Shown here one piece after another: positions 9,293 through 18,047 of a stretch of 64,000 nt of DNA. The stretch's first letter is position 1; each line of letters begins with the position of its first letter. Where the stretch lies: the NCBI RefSeq assembly GCF_002902945.1, contig NZ_CP026101.1, positions 2,666,001 through 2,730,000 of the forward strand, in the 5' to 3' direction. A program made the translations under genes and the position numbers. The stretch comes from Paraburkholderia caribensis. GTDB lineage: Bacteria > Pseudomonadota > Gammaproteobacteria > Burkholderiales > Burkholderiaceae. The notes beneath the pieces are model-generated. The model made no database searches. It was not told the DNA's origin and saw only the letters and a list, made by a program, of their open reading frames with translations.

Positions 9293-9673
9293 ATGGGATC
9301 TCATGGCGTGGTGCTGTTTGCGCATGGCGCGAGAGATCCTCGCTGGGCCGAGCCTTTCGAGCGGCTGCGCGCCCGGTTGCTTGAGTTGCGCGGGGAGGCC
9401 GCTGGGCCGGTTTCGTTGGCGTTTCTTGAGCTTATGACGCCTGGTTTGCCTGAGGCTGTGGCTGCTCAGGTCGCAGCAGGTGCTGCCGTTGTCAGCGTTG
9501 TGCCGGTTTTTTTTGGGCAAGGTGGGCATGTTCGGCGTGATCTGCCGGTGATTCTTGATCAGTGCCGCAGCGCGAATCCTTCTGTTGAGATTCGTTGTAG
9601 TACGGCTGTTGGCGAGGATGCCGAAGTGATTGAGGCGATTGCTATCTATTGCCTGCGGCAGGCTTTGGTTTGA
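9293..9673 (+). CDS. cbiX: Sirohydrochlorin chelatase-like protein (CbiX family)
   Basis: A 126-residue short-form CbiX. Members insert cobalt, iron or nickel into sirohydrochlorin for cobalamin, siroheme or F430. Two family histidines are visible: one in LFAHGARDP near residue 10 and one in FGQGGHVRRDLP near residue 80. Siroheme is the cofactor of the CysI encoded in this window, so ferrochelation for siroheme is an attractive role but is inference. Codon use is unusual for the neighbourhood, with many GTT, GCT, CCT and TTG codons and a G+T-rich plus strand, because the gene lies next to repeat copy 1. Confidence 0.85.
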   Translation: MGSHGVVLFAHGARDPRWAEPFERLRARLLELRGEAAGPVSLAFLELMTPGLPEAVAAQVAAGAAVVSVVPVFFGQGGHVRRDLPVILDQCRSANPSVEIRCSTAVGEDAEVIEAIAIYCLRQALV

Positions 9674-9674
9674 G

Positions 9675-9702
9675 GTTGGTTTTGGTTTTGGTTTTGGTTT
9701 TG
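9675..9702 (+). repeat. TTTTGG hexamer microsatellite
   Basis: About four and a half units of TTTTGG start two bases after the cbiX stop codon. The plus strand here is almost purely G and T. Related hexamers flank repeat copies 2 and 3. Confidence 0.85.
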
Positions 9703-9799
9703 CTTTTTGTCTGGCGACGTTGGGTGGGGTCTGTTTCTTCGCTGGCCTCCGCGATTTGTCCTCGGGCTTCATGCGTTCGCGTTTGGGTGTTTGCCTTTG

Positions 9800-10458
9800 C
9801 GCTGGCATCCGCGTTACGTTAGCTCGCTTCACGCGTCGCCCCTGTGCGGGGCGGCACCTACTTTTCTTTGCCGCCGCAAAGAAAAGTAGGCAAAAGAAAG
9901 CGGCTCACACCGCCAGCTCTTGTTCTTATCCACGGGCCCCCAACGTCCCCATCCTTCACACGGCAGCGCACCTGTTCACCTGCGTTGCCAACGCCCTCTC
10001 CGTACGCCTCACCCGCTTCATATACCCGCGTCACAGCACGCCATGCCAGACAGTCCACTGCCGCCCAGGTGGCAAACTGTGTGTAGGCCATAGTGCTTCG
10101 CACGCTTCACTCCGGACCGATATCGCACGCCTCCCACCCTGTAAGAGCGCTACCCTATACGACGCGACAACCTACACACAGTTTGCCACCTAGGCGGCAC
10201 ATACCATTCGCTGACGCCGGCTCATGTACGGGTGTTTGAAGTGGGTGAGGCGCGCATTCAGCGCGCTGGCAACGCGCACGTGCAAGGGCGCTGGCGTGTG
10301 AAGGGTGGGGACGTTGGGGGCCCGTGGGAAAACGTCAAGAATTGGCGGTGTGAGCCGCTTTCTTTTGCCTACTTTTCTTTGCGGCGGCAAAGAAAAGTAG
10401 GTGCCGCCCCGCACAGGGGCGACGCCTGAAGCACGCTAACGTAACGCGGATGCCAGCG
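9800..10458 (+). repeat. 660-bp near-palindromic element, copy 1
   Basis: Layout from the outside in: terminal stretch CGCTGGCATCCGCG (9800) and its inverse (ending 10458); identical 81-bp boxes at 9835-9915 and 10343-10423 in inverted orientation; two unequal arms; and a 139-bp core at 10060-10198 bounded by 28-bp inverted repeats that contain GGTGGCAAACTGTGTGTAGG. Each 81-bp box holds a 6-bp stem-loop (CGCCCC/GGGGCG) and a 15-bp perfect hairpin with a 4-nt loop (9857-9890 in the left box). The element separates the convergent cbiX and beta-lactamase genes. Short ORFs inside it are repeat artefacts. The TTTTTGTCTGG/TGCGACG-type motif lies outside both ends (about 9704 and, inverted, 10551-10578). 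Confidence 0.92.
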
Positions 10459-10584
10459 AAAAGCCAATTCGCGGATGCCAGCGAAAAGCCAAACGCACAG
10501 AGACAACGCCCGAAGCACGCCACCAAGCCGCGAATCCCAGCGCAAAAAAGCCAACCCACCCAAAGCGTCGCAGACAAAAAAAAA

Positions 10585-11493
10585 TCACTTCATCACATCA
10601 AACACGATCCTCGCAGCCTCAACAACAACCTCATCCCGCGGCAGCGTCTCCTTCGGCATCACGCCAGTGAAATAGACAGCGATAACAAAAGGCGCCGCCG
10701 AAGGCGGATACACCACAGCCACATCATTAGCCGTGCCGTAATCCCCGCTCCCTGTCTTGTCGGCGACCAGCCAACCAGAACGAGAACCAGAACCGGACAC
10801 AGCAGCCCGAATCCTGGCCGCGCCAGTAACATTACCCAGCATCCACGCCTTCAACAGCGCCCGCTGCTGCGGCCCCAGCACATCATCCGCGAGCAAAAGC
10901 TTCTGCACATCGAGCATCATCGCCCGCGGCGTCGTGGTATCCCGCATGTCGCCGGGCACGGATGCATTAACCTCCGGCTCCCCGCGCAACAAATCAAACC
11001 ACTCATCCCCAATCGAAAGCGCGAACTGGTTCAACACTTCCGGCCCACCAACAGCCGTCAGCAACAAGTTAGCTGCCGTGTTATCGCTGTGCTGCAGCGC
11101 CGCGGCACTCAGTTCGCCGATCGTCATGCCCTCGCCCACGCGCCGCTTCGTAACAGGCGAGTTAGCGACGAGATCCGCGTCACCGTATCGAACACGCTCA
11201 TCGAGCAAACCACGCTCGGCCATGCTGCGCTTCAAAACCAGCGCAACGACAAGCAGCTTGAACGTGCTGCACATCGGAAAGCGCTCCGACTCGCGATAGC
11301 CGACATACGACCCATCCGCCGTATTGAGCGCAGCCACACCAAGGCGGCCACCGCTCGACGCTTCCAGTTTTTCGAACCGCTCGCGCGCAGCGAGATTGAT
11401 CGACACAGAAGAAGCCGGCTGCGCACGCACGCCGATCACGGGAACGGCCGCAAGCGCAATCAGTAAAGAACGACGCAAAGAAGAAAAAGGCAT
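10585..11493 (-). CDS. Class A beta-lactamase, PenA-like
   Basis: A 302-residue serine beta-lactamase that hydrolyses beta-lactams in the periplasm. N-terminal signal region SLRRSLLIALAAVPVIGVRA with an RR pair suggests Sec or Tat export. All class A motifs are intact: S76-T-F-K (Ambler 70-73), S136-D-N (130-132), E172-PEVN (166-170), and K246-T-G (234-236). The residue before the active serine is Cys (Ambler 69), as in Burkholderia PenA enzymes. Gly occupies Ambler 238, so the Cys69-Cys238 bridge of some carbapenemases is absent. No LysR-type PenR/AmpR gene is adjacent. Spectrum cannot be predicted. The 3' end is G+T-rich on the coding strand, facing repeat copy 1. Confidence 0.93.
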   Translation of the reverse strand: MPFSSLRRSLLIALAAVPVIGVRAQPASSVSINLAARERFEKLEASSGGRLGVAALNTADGSYVGYRESERFPMCSTFKLLVVALVLKRSMAERGLLDERVRYGDADLVANSPVTKRRVGEGMTIGELSAAALQHSDNTAANLLLTAVGGPEVLNQFALSIGDEWFDLLRGEPEVNASVPGDMRDTTTPRAMMLDVQKLLLADDVLGPQQRALLKAWMLGNVTGAARIRAAVSGSGSRSGWLVADKTGSGDYGTANDVAVVYPPSAAPFVIAVYFTGVMPKETLPRDEVVVEAARIVFDVMK

Positions 11494-11631
11494 GAGTCCA
11501 GTACGAATGCAAAGCGAAAGGAAATCTTAACGCAACGCACGTGCCTGACTCGATGACGCGCGGAAAAGACAATCGGCCGCATTCACTCACGCGAATGCGG
11601 CCGATCAATAGAAAACAGCAGAGATAGAAAC

Positions 11632-12408
11632 TTAAGCGACCCGCAAAACTGGCTGACCTTGCTCCACAGCCGACTCAGGATCGCTGCACGCAACCCGCTC
11701 GGCAAACGCGTCGCCAATCATCAGCAGCGAAGGCTGTGACGCGTCGAGCCACAATTGCGCATCGCCAGCCGCAAGTCCATCGAGCGTCAGCGTCAACATG
11801 CGCTCGCGCGGCGTCGAGCATGCCTCGACAATCGCCACCGGCGTCGAACCCGGACGGCCCGCGTCGATCAGTTGCTGCGCGATCTCGGGCGCGCTGTCGC
11901 GGCCCATGTAAAACACCAGCGAATCCGCGTTCACCTGCTCGCGAATCTCGGCGGAATCCGGTGCGCGGCTGTGCGTCGCGAGCGCCACACTGCGCGACAC
12001 GCCGCGCAGCGTCAAAGAACGTCGCAGCGACGCCGCACTCGCCAACGCCGCCGTGATGCCCGGCACGACTTCATACTCGATGCCGGCCGCCTCCAGCGCA
12101 CGCATCTCTTCATCGGCGCGACCAAACAGCATCGGATCGCCACCCTTCAACCGCACGACGACACCATGCTGGCGCGCGGCATCGACGATCTGCTTGTTGA
12201 TGAAGTGCTGCGCCGTCGAGCGCTGCCCACAACGCTTGCCCACCGCGATCTTGCGCGCCCGCGGTGCGTAATCGAGCATCGCCGGCTCGACGAGCGCATC
12301 GTGCAGCACGACATCGGCGAGCCCCAGCAACCGCGCGCCGCGAACCGTGATCAGGTCGGCAGCGCCTGGCCCGGCGCCGATCAGATACACCTTACCCATT
12401 TCGCTCAC
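11632..12408 (-). CDS. cobA: Uroporphyrinogen-III C-methyltransferase (SUMT)
   Basis: A 258-residue SAM-dependent methyltransferase that turns uroporphyrinogen III into precorrin-2 on the way to siroheme, the cofactor of sulfite reductase. The SAM-binding start KVYLIGAGPGAADLITVRG and the later VVRLKGGDPMLFGRADEE are the two SUMT signatures. It is the single-domain type, without the CysG dehydrogenase/ferrochelatase half, so another gene must complete siroheme. As last gene of the minus-strand cys cluster, 19 bp after cysN, it is probably co-transcribed with cysI. Confidence 0.93.
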   Translation of the reverse strand: MSEMGKVYLIGAGPGAADLITVRGARLLGLADVVLHDALVEPAMLDYAPRARKIAVGKRCGQRSTAQHFINKQIVDAARQHGVVVRLKGGDPMLFGRADEEMRALEAAGIEYEVVPGITAALASAASLRRSLTLRGVSRSVALATHSRAPDSAEIREQVNADSLVFYMGRDSAPEIAQQLIDAGRPGSTPVAIVEACSTPRERMLTLTLDGLAAGDAQLWLDASQPSLLMIGDAFAERVACSDPESAVEQGQPVLRVA

Positions 12409-12427
12409 GCTCCGTCCGCTTTCTGCT

Positions 12428-13741
12428 TCAAGCGGAGAAAGAACGAATCATGCCGGCCGCGACCGTGTGATGCGTTGCTTCGTCGATCAGCACGAAAGCG
12501 CCCGTGCCCGGATGCGTGTCGTAATCGTCGGCGACGATCGGCTTTTGCAGCGTCAGCGACACGCGGCCGATATCGTTCATCGCCAGTTCGTGACGGTCCG
12601 TCGCATGCGACAGCGTGTGCACGTCGAGCACCTGCTGGATGCCGCCGATGCGCGCGAACACCGTGCTCGTGGTCTGCTTCAGCAGATACTTGCGGGCCGT
12701 CGACAGCGGCGTGTCGTCGAACCAGCACAGGTCCGCTTCGAGCTTCTTCGCCGGTTGCACGACACCCGTTGCCAGCACGAACGTATCGCCGCGCGACACG
12801 TCGACGTCTTCAGCCAGACGGATCGTCACCGTCTGGCCCGCGAACGCGCGGTCCACTTGCGCCGTGCCACCCGGCACGGGCGCGATGATCTCAGCGACGG
12901 TCGCCTGACGGTTCGCCGGCAGCACGACGATCGAATCGCCGAGCTTCACTTCGCCCGATTCGACGCGACCCATGTAGCCGCGGAAATCGTCGGCCTGGCT
13001 GCCGTCCTGACGCGCGACCCATTGCACCGGGAAACGCAGCGCCTGATGCGTCGGCAGTTCGACGGGCAGCGCTTCGAGCACGTCGAGCAGCGGCTCGCCC
13101 GCATACCACGGCATGCGCTCGCTCGCCGTCACGATGTTGTCGCCCTTCAGCGCCGACACGGGCACGAAGCGCACATCGGCAAGGCCGAGCTGGCGCGCCA
13201 GCGTGACATACGCGTCGCGGATTTCGTTGAAACGCGCTTCGCTGTAGTCGACGAGGTCCATCTTGTTGATCGCGACGATCGCGTGCTGCAGGCCGAGCAG
13301 CTTGACGATCGCGCTGTGGCGCTTGGTCTGCGGCAGCAATTGCGCGACGCCGTTCTCGAACGTGACGCGCGTGGCGTCGACGAGAATGATCGCGGCGTGC
13401 GCCGTCGAGGCGCCCGTCACCATGTTGCGCGTGTACTGCTCGTGGCCGGGCGTGTCGGCGATGATGAACTTGCGCTTCGCCGTCGCGAAGTAGCGGTATG
13501 CCACGTCGATCGTGATGCCCTGCTCGCGTTCGGCTTCGAGGCCGTCCGTCAGCAGCGACAGATCGATTTCGTCGCCGACCGTGCGCTTGTTCTTCGCACG
13601 CGAGAGCGCCGACAGTTGATCCGACAGCACAGCCTTGCTGTCGTACAGCAGGCGGCCGATCAACGTGCTCTTGCCGTCGTCGACGCTGCCAGCCGTGATG
13701 AAACGAAGCACGCCGAGGTCTTCAGGTTGATGAATGCTCAT
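12428..13741 (-). CDS. cysN: Sulfate adenylyltransferase subunit 1 (GTPase)
   Basis: A 437-residue elongation-factor-like GTPase that couples GTP hydrolysis to APS formation by CysD. G-box motifs are visible: GSVDDGKSTLIG (G1), DTPGHEQY (G3) and NKMDLV (G4). Two beta-barrel domains follow. There is no C-terminal CysC kinase domain, so the protein ends at the length of plain CysN. That agrees with direct reduction of APS by the CysH in this operon. It starts 19 bp after cysD. Confidence 0.95.
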   Translation of the reverse strand: MSIHQPEDLGVLRFITAGSVDDGKSTLIGRLLYDSKAVLSDQLSALSRAKNKRTVGDEIDLSLLTDGLEAEREQGITIDVAYRYFATAKRKFIIADTPGHEQYTRNMVTGASTAHAAIILVDATRVTFENGVAQLLPQTKRHSAIVKLLGLQHAIVAINKMDLVDYSEARFNEIRDAYVTLARQLGLADVRFVPVSALKGDNIVTASERMPWYAGEPLLDVLEALPVELPTHQALRFPVQWVARQDGSQADDFRGYMGRVESGEVKLGDSIVVLPANRQATVAEIIAPVPGGTAQVDRAFAGQTVTIRLAEDVDVSRGDTFVLATGVVQPAKKLEADLCWFDDTPLSTARKYLLKQTTSTVFARIGGIQQVLDVHTLSHATDRHELAMNDIGRVSLTLQKPIVADDYDTHPGTGAFVLIDEATHHTVAAGMIRSFSA

Positions 13742-13760
13742 AATCTTCTTACCCCGTGCC

Positions 13761-14720
13761 TTAGAAATAACCTTGTTTCTTGCGCGTTTCCATCGCCGCT
13801 TCCGACGTCTGGTCGTCCATGCGCGTCGCGCCGCGTTCCGTGATTTCCGTCACGGCCGTTTCGGCGATGATCTTTTCCAGATCGTCCGCATCGCTTTCAA
13901 CGGGGCACGTGCAACTGATGTCGCCCACGGTACGGAAACGCACCACCGCCTCTTCGCTCGACTCGCCTTCGCGGATCGGCGTAAGCGGCGTCACGGGCAC
14001 GAGCAGGCCGTTGCGGCGCACGATCTCGCGCTTGTGCGCGTAATAGATGGACGGCAGTTCGAGGTTCTCGCGAGCGATGTATTGCCACACGTCGAGTTCC
14101 GTCCAGTTCGAGATCGGAAACACGCGCAGATGCTCGCCTTGATGCAGACGCGCGTTATACAGGCTCCACAGTTCCGGGCGCTGCGCCTTCGGGTCCCACT
14201 GGCCGAACTCGTCGCGGAACGAGAAGATGCGTTCTTTCGCGCGCGCCTTTTCTTCATCGCGGCGCGCGCCGCCGATCATTGCCGTGTAGCCGTATTGCTC
14301 GATCGTTTCCAGCAGCGTGACGGCTTGCGCGGCGTTGCGCGAATCCGTCTCGCGGCGCAGACGCACGGTGCCCTTCCTGATCGAATCTTCGACGTGGCCG
14401 ACCACCAGTTCCGCGCCGATTTCCTTCGCGCGGCGGTCGCGGAAGTCGATCACTTCGTCGTAGTTGTGGCCGGTGTCAATGTGCACCAGCGGGAACGGCA
14501 GCTGCGTCTTGCGGTTCGCGCCGAGGCCGAACGCCTTCAACGCGAGCGCCAGCACGACGACGGAATCCTTGCCGCCCGAGAACAGCAGCGCCGGCTTGCT
14601 GCATTCGGCAACGAGTTCGCGCAGGATGTGAATCGACTCTGCCTCGAGCCAGTCGAGGTGGTCCATCCGGTTCGCCGTGACGTTCAGCGGGTTGACAGTG
14701 GAATCGAGCGTCGTGCTCAT
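13761..14720 (-). CDS. cysD: Sulfate adenylyltransferase subunit 2
   Basis: A 319-residue PP-loop adenylyltransferase subunit that forms APS from ATP and sulfate with CysN. The PP-loop LLFSGGKDSVVVL lies near residue 55, followed by FPLVHIDTGHNYDEVI. I chose the ATG at 14720 (MSTTLDSTVNPLN), preceded by AAGGACC, over the in-frame ATG at 14792, since the additional 24 residues do not resemble the family. It lies between cysH and cysN in the same direction. Confidence 0.94.
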   Translation of the reverse strand: MSTTLDSTVNPLNVTANRMDHLDWLEAESIHILRELVAECSKPALLFSGGKDSVVVLALALKAFGLGANRKTQLPFPLVHIDTGHNYDEVIDFRDRRAKEIGAELVVGHVEDSIRKGTVRLRRETDSRNAAQAVTLLETIEQYGYTAMIGGARRDEEKARAKERIFSFRDEFGQWDPKAQRPELWSLYNARLHQGEHLRVFPISNWTELDVWQYIARENLELPSIYYAHKREIVRRNGLLVPVTPLTPIREGESSEEAVVRFRTVGDISCTCPVESDADDLEKIIAETAVTEITERGATRMDDQTSEAAMETRKKQGYF

Positions 14721-14826
14721 GTTCAGGTCCTTCGTTGGTTCGTGTCGCATGATCGTGTTCTCACCAGATGTGTGCGACACGAGAAGATTCAATCGAAATC
14801 TGCTTCAGCTTCCGTCGCGTTGCGGC

Positions 14827-15570
14827 TCATTGGACGGAGGCGTTCTCGCTAATCACCGTGACCGGGATCGTCGTGATGTGGAGCCCGCATTCCTTCGTAT
14901 CGCGCGACTCCCACCACCAGCGCCCTGCCCGGCTGTCTTCGCCCGGGCGCACGGCGCGCGTACACGGCTCGCAGCCGATGCTCGGATAGCCGCGTGCATG
15001 CAGCGGATTCACGGGCACGTCGAACGCCTTCAGGTAAGCCCACACATCCGCTTCCGTCCAGTCGGCGAGCGGATTGTACTTGCCGATATTGCGAGCGTGG
15101 TCCTGCTCTTCCTCGTGCAGTTCCGCGCGCGTCACCGACTGCTCGCGCCGCTGGCCCGTCACCCACGCGCCGACTTCCGACAGCGCGCGGTTCAGCGGCT
15201 CGACCTTGCGGATCTCGCAGCAGCGCTTGCGCAGATCGATGCTTTCGTAGAACGCATTCAGGCCGTGCTGCGCGACGTATTCGTCGACGGCATCCGCCTG
15301 CGGATGAAACTGCTCGATCTCATAGCCGTAACGCTCGCGCACGCGGTCGATCATGCCGAGCGTTTCCGCATGCAGACGACCGGTGTTCAGCGAGAAAATG
15401 CCGATCTTCACGCCACGCGACAAAATGGCATGCGTCAGCAGCATGTCTTCCGCCGCGAGGCTGCTCGCGAGCTTGACCTTGTCGTGACGCTGCGCGATCG
15501 AATCGAGCAGCGCGTCCAGACGTTCGATCTTCGCTTGCAGTTCAGCCGTGACGCCCGTTGCGCTCGTCAT
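14827..15570 (-). CDS. cysH: Assimilatory APS reductase (CysH family, iron-sulfur type)
   Basis: A 247-residue reductase that gives sulfite. Two Cys pairs mark the [4Fe-4S] APS-reductase branch: CC in RKRCCEIRKVEPL (about residue 115) and CxxC in GCEPCTR near residue 200, which the PAPS-reducing enzymes of enterics lack. The catalytic C-terminal motif ECGLH is present. The start at 15570 (MTSATGVTAEL) overlaps the stop of the upstream DUF934 gene as ATGA, which shows translational coupling and rules out the longer in-frame extension to 15729. No cysC kinase is in the cluster, as expected for APS reduction. Confidence 0.92.
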   Translation of the reverse strand: MTSATGVTAELQAKIERLDALLDSIAQRHDKVKLASSLAAEDMLLTHAILSRGVKIGIFSLNTGRLHAETLGMIDRVRERYGYEIEQFHPQADAVDEYVAQHGLNAFYESIDLRKRCCEIRKVEPLNRALSEVGAWVTGQRREQSVTRAELHEEEQDHARNIGKYNPLADWTEADVWAYLKAFDVPVNPLHARGYPSIGCEPCTRAVRPGEDSRAGRWWWESRDTKECGLHITTIPVTVISENASVQ

Positions 15571-16112
15571 ACCGACGCCTTCTGCGCGGCAGCAGCCGCT
15601 TCGCGATGGCGAAAGAGTGGCGAAGGATCGTCGAACGCACCCTGATACTGGACAGTGAATTCGGTGAAGGCCTTCAGCGCGTCTTCGATGTCCTTGTCTT
15701 CGCGCAGTGCGTACGCGTTGAAGCCGCAACGTTCGTAGAAGCGCAACTGGTCGCGCAGCACGTCGCCGATCGCGCGAATCTCGCCCTTGTAGCCATAACG
15801 CTCGCGCAACAGGCGCGCCGTGCTGTAGCCGCGGCCGTCGCGGAACACGGGAAAGTCCACCGCGATCAACGCGATCTTGTCGAAGTCCGCGACGATGTCG
15901 GCGGGTTCGCTGTCAGGCGCGAGCCACACGCCGATTTCCTGCGCGCTGCGCGACGCCGTCAGTTCGTCGCGCGACGCCTGCCACAGCGCGAACGGGACGA
16001 TGACCTTGCCGGCGGGCAAAGCGCCGGCTGCGGGCAACGCGCCGTCTTCGGCTGCGCGGATCACCGTGAAGTCGTCGTTGACGATTGCGCGGTCCTTGAT
16101 AATCGATGCCAT
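15567..16112 (-). CDS. DUF934 family protein, sulfite reductase-associated
   Basis: A 181-residue protein (MASIIKDRAIVNDDFTVI) of the DUF934 family, which regularly sits between cysI and cysH in proteobacteria lacking the flavoprotein CysJ. Its role has been proposed to be in electron delivery or assembly for sulfite reductase, but this is not settled. No cofactor motif is obvious. It overlaps cysH by 4 bp and starts 19 bp after cysI. Confidence 0.85.
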   Translation of the reverse strand: MASIIKDRAIVNDDFTVIRAAEDGALPAAGALPAGKVIVPFALWQASRDELTASRSAQEIGVWLAPDSEPADIVADFDKIALIAVDFPVFRDGRGYSTARLLRERYGYKGEIRAIGDVLRDQLRFYERCGFNAYALREDKDIEDALKAFTEFTVQYQGAFDDPSPLFRHREAAAAAQKASV

Positions 16113-16131
16113 CTGCTAATCCTTGTTCCCG

Positions 16132-17811
16132 TTACGCGTGAGCCGGCTGACGCGATGCGTACACGCGTTCCTTGAACGGCACGAGTCCGATGCGGTTGTA
16201 CGTGTCGATGAAGCGTTCGCCGTCGATGCGGTTTTCGACGAACGTATCGATCACCTTCGACACCACGTCCGGCATTTCTTCCGCCGAGAACGACGGGCCG
16301 ATCACGCGGCCGAGCTTCGCGCCGTCATGACCCGTGCCCTGCTCGCCGCCGAGCGACACCTGGTACCACTCGGAGCCGTCCTTGTCGACGCCCAGCACGC
16401 CGATGTTGCCGACGTGGTGATGACCGCACGAGTTCATGCAGCCCGAGATGTTCAGCGACAGGTCGCCGAGGTCGTAGACGAAGTCAGCGTTGTCGAACCG
16501 TTCCTGAATGGCTTGCGCAATCGGAATCGACTTCGCATTCGCCAGCGAGCAGAAATCGCCGCCCGGACACGCGATGATGTCGGTCAGCAAGCCGACGTTC
16601 GGCGTCGCGAAACCTTGCGCCTTGGCCTTTTCCCACAGCGCGTACAGATCGCGCTTCTTCACGTTCGCGAGAATCAGGTTCTGTTCGTGCGACACGCGGA
16701 TTTCGCCCAGCGAGTACTCCTCGGCCCAATCAGCGACGGCGTCCATCTGTTTGTCGGTTGCGTCGCCGGGCGCGATGTCGCGCGGCTTGAGCGAGATCGT
16801 CACCGACGAATAGCCCGACACGCGATGCGGGCGCACATTGCGCTCGACCCAGCGCGCGAACGGCTTGCTTTCCAGCAGATGCTTCTCGAACGAAGCGTCC
16901 GTGTCCGGCAGCTTTTCATACACGGGCGGCTCGAAGTATTGCGAGACGCGCGCGACTTCGGTTTCCGTCAGCGTCGACGGGCCGTCCTTCAGGTGTTGCC
17001 ATTCTTCCTCGACCTGTTGCGCGAACTTCGCGGGCGACAGTGCCTTGACGAGGATCTTGATACGCGCCTTGTACAGGTTATCGCGGCGGCCGTAGCGGTT
17101 GTACACGCGCAGCACGGCTTCGCAGTACGTCAGCAGATGCTGCCAGGGCAGGTCTTCCTTGATGATCGCGCCGATGATCGGGGTGCGGCCCAGACCGCCG
17201 CCCGCGAGGATGCTGGCGACCACTTCACCCGCGTCGTTCTTCTTCAGATAGACGCCCAGGTCGTGGATCTGCACGGCTGCACGGTCTTCCTTCGTACCCG
17301 ACACGGCAATCTTGAACTTGCGGGGCAGCCACGCGAATTCGGGGTGGAACGTCGACCATTGGCGCATGATTTCCGCCCACGGACGCGGATCGACGATTTC
17401 GTCGGGCGCGACGCCCGCGAACTGATCGGCCGTGATGTTGCGGATGCAGTTGCCCGACGTCTGGATGCCGTGCATCTGGACGGACGCGAGCTTGCGCAGG
17501 ATTTCAGGCGTTTCTTCGAGCTTGATCCAGTTGTACTGGATGTTCGAGCGCGTCGAGAAATGGCCGTAGCCGCGGTCGTGCTCGCGTGCGATCGTGGCGA
17601 GCATGCGCAACTGGTCGCTGCGCAGGTTGCCGTACGGAATCGCGATGCGGTGCATGTACGCGTGACGCTGCATGTACAGGCCGTTCTGCAGGCGCAGCGG
17701 ACGGAACTCTTCTTCGCTCAATTCGCCCGACAGGCGGCGGCGAACCTGGTCGGCATACTGCGCGACGCGTTCGTCGACGATGGTCTGGTCGTACTGATCG
17801 TATTGGTACAT
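16132..17811 (-). CDS. cysI: Sulfite reductase hemoprotein (nitrite/sulfite reductase family)
   Basis: A 559-residue siroheme and [4Fe-4S] enzyme that reduces sulfite to sulfide in six electrons. The cluster cysteines lie in CPGGDFCSLANAKS and SGCMNSCGHHHVGNIG (about residues 420-475). Two copies of the parachute and siroheme domains fill the rest. I place the start at 17811 (MYQYDQYDQTIVDER); the 40-residue upstream extension is not family-like. No CysJ flavoprotein is in the cluster, so the electron donor is probably ferredoxin or another reductase. First gene of the cys operon. Confidence 0.93.
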   Translation of the reverse strand: MYQYDQYDQTIVDERVAQYADQVRRRLSGELSEEEFRPLRLQNGLYMQRHAYMHRIAIPYGNLRSDQLRMLATIAREHDRGYGHFSTRSNIQYNWIKLEETPEILRKLASVQMHGIQTSGNCIRNITADQFAGVAPDEIVDPRPWAEIMRQWSTFHPEFAWLPRKFKIAVSGTKEDRAAVQIHDLGVYLKKNDAGEVVASILAGGGLGRTPIIGAIIKEDLPWQHLLTYCEAVLRVYNRYGRRDNLYKARIKILVKALSPAKFAQQVEEEWQHLKDGPSTLTETEVARVSQYFEPPVYEKLPDTDASFEKHLLESKPFARWVERNVRPHRVSGYSSVTISLKPRDIAPGDATDKQMDAVADWAEEYSLGEIRVSHEQNLILANVKKRDLYALWEKAKAQGFATPNVGLLTDIIACPGGDFCSLANAKSIPIAQAIQERFDNADFVYDLGDLSLNISGCMNSCGHHHVGNIGVLGVDKDGSEWYQVSLGGEQGTGHDGAKLGRVIGPSFSAEEMPDVVSKVIDTFVENRIDGERFIDTYNRIGLVPFKERVYASRQPAHA

Positions 17812-18047
17812 TCGGGGACCCCAGGGTTTGTTCGTCTCACACGACGCGGCGTTCCGGTTACGCCGCGGTTCGGATTTGTCTTCATCAGTCTGCTTTGAGT
17901 GAGACGGCGACCAGCCGTTTAGACGCATCACTCATTTGCTAATGACAAAAACAGATATCCATATTGGAAAAACTGGACAAATCGTAATAAACTCGCCTTA
18001 TATTTCAAACGACTAAAAAATTCTTTTGATATGCGGCGAGGTTATAT
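17812..18047. promoter_or_regulatory. cysI/cysB divergent control region
   Basis: A 236-bp gap between divergent starts. The part nearest cysB (17935-18035) is clearly AT-rich against the GC-rich surroundings and contains several A/T runs, as expected for promoters and CysB binding. CysB sites have weak consensus, so I do not place individual operators. Confidence 0.5.

Noticed and set aside
9834..10577. Open frames on both strands within the repeat copies (also at 25398-26267 and 38959-39752) that share a CAGRHLLFFAAAKK-type stretch
   Set aside because: They are translations of the 81-bp box and its hairpins, appear in both orientations at all copies, and have no ribosome site or family. 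Similar predicted proteins in databases would be repeat artefacts.
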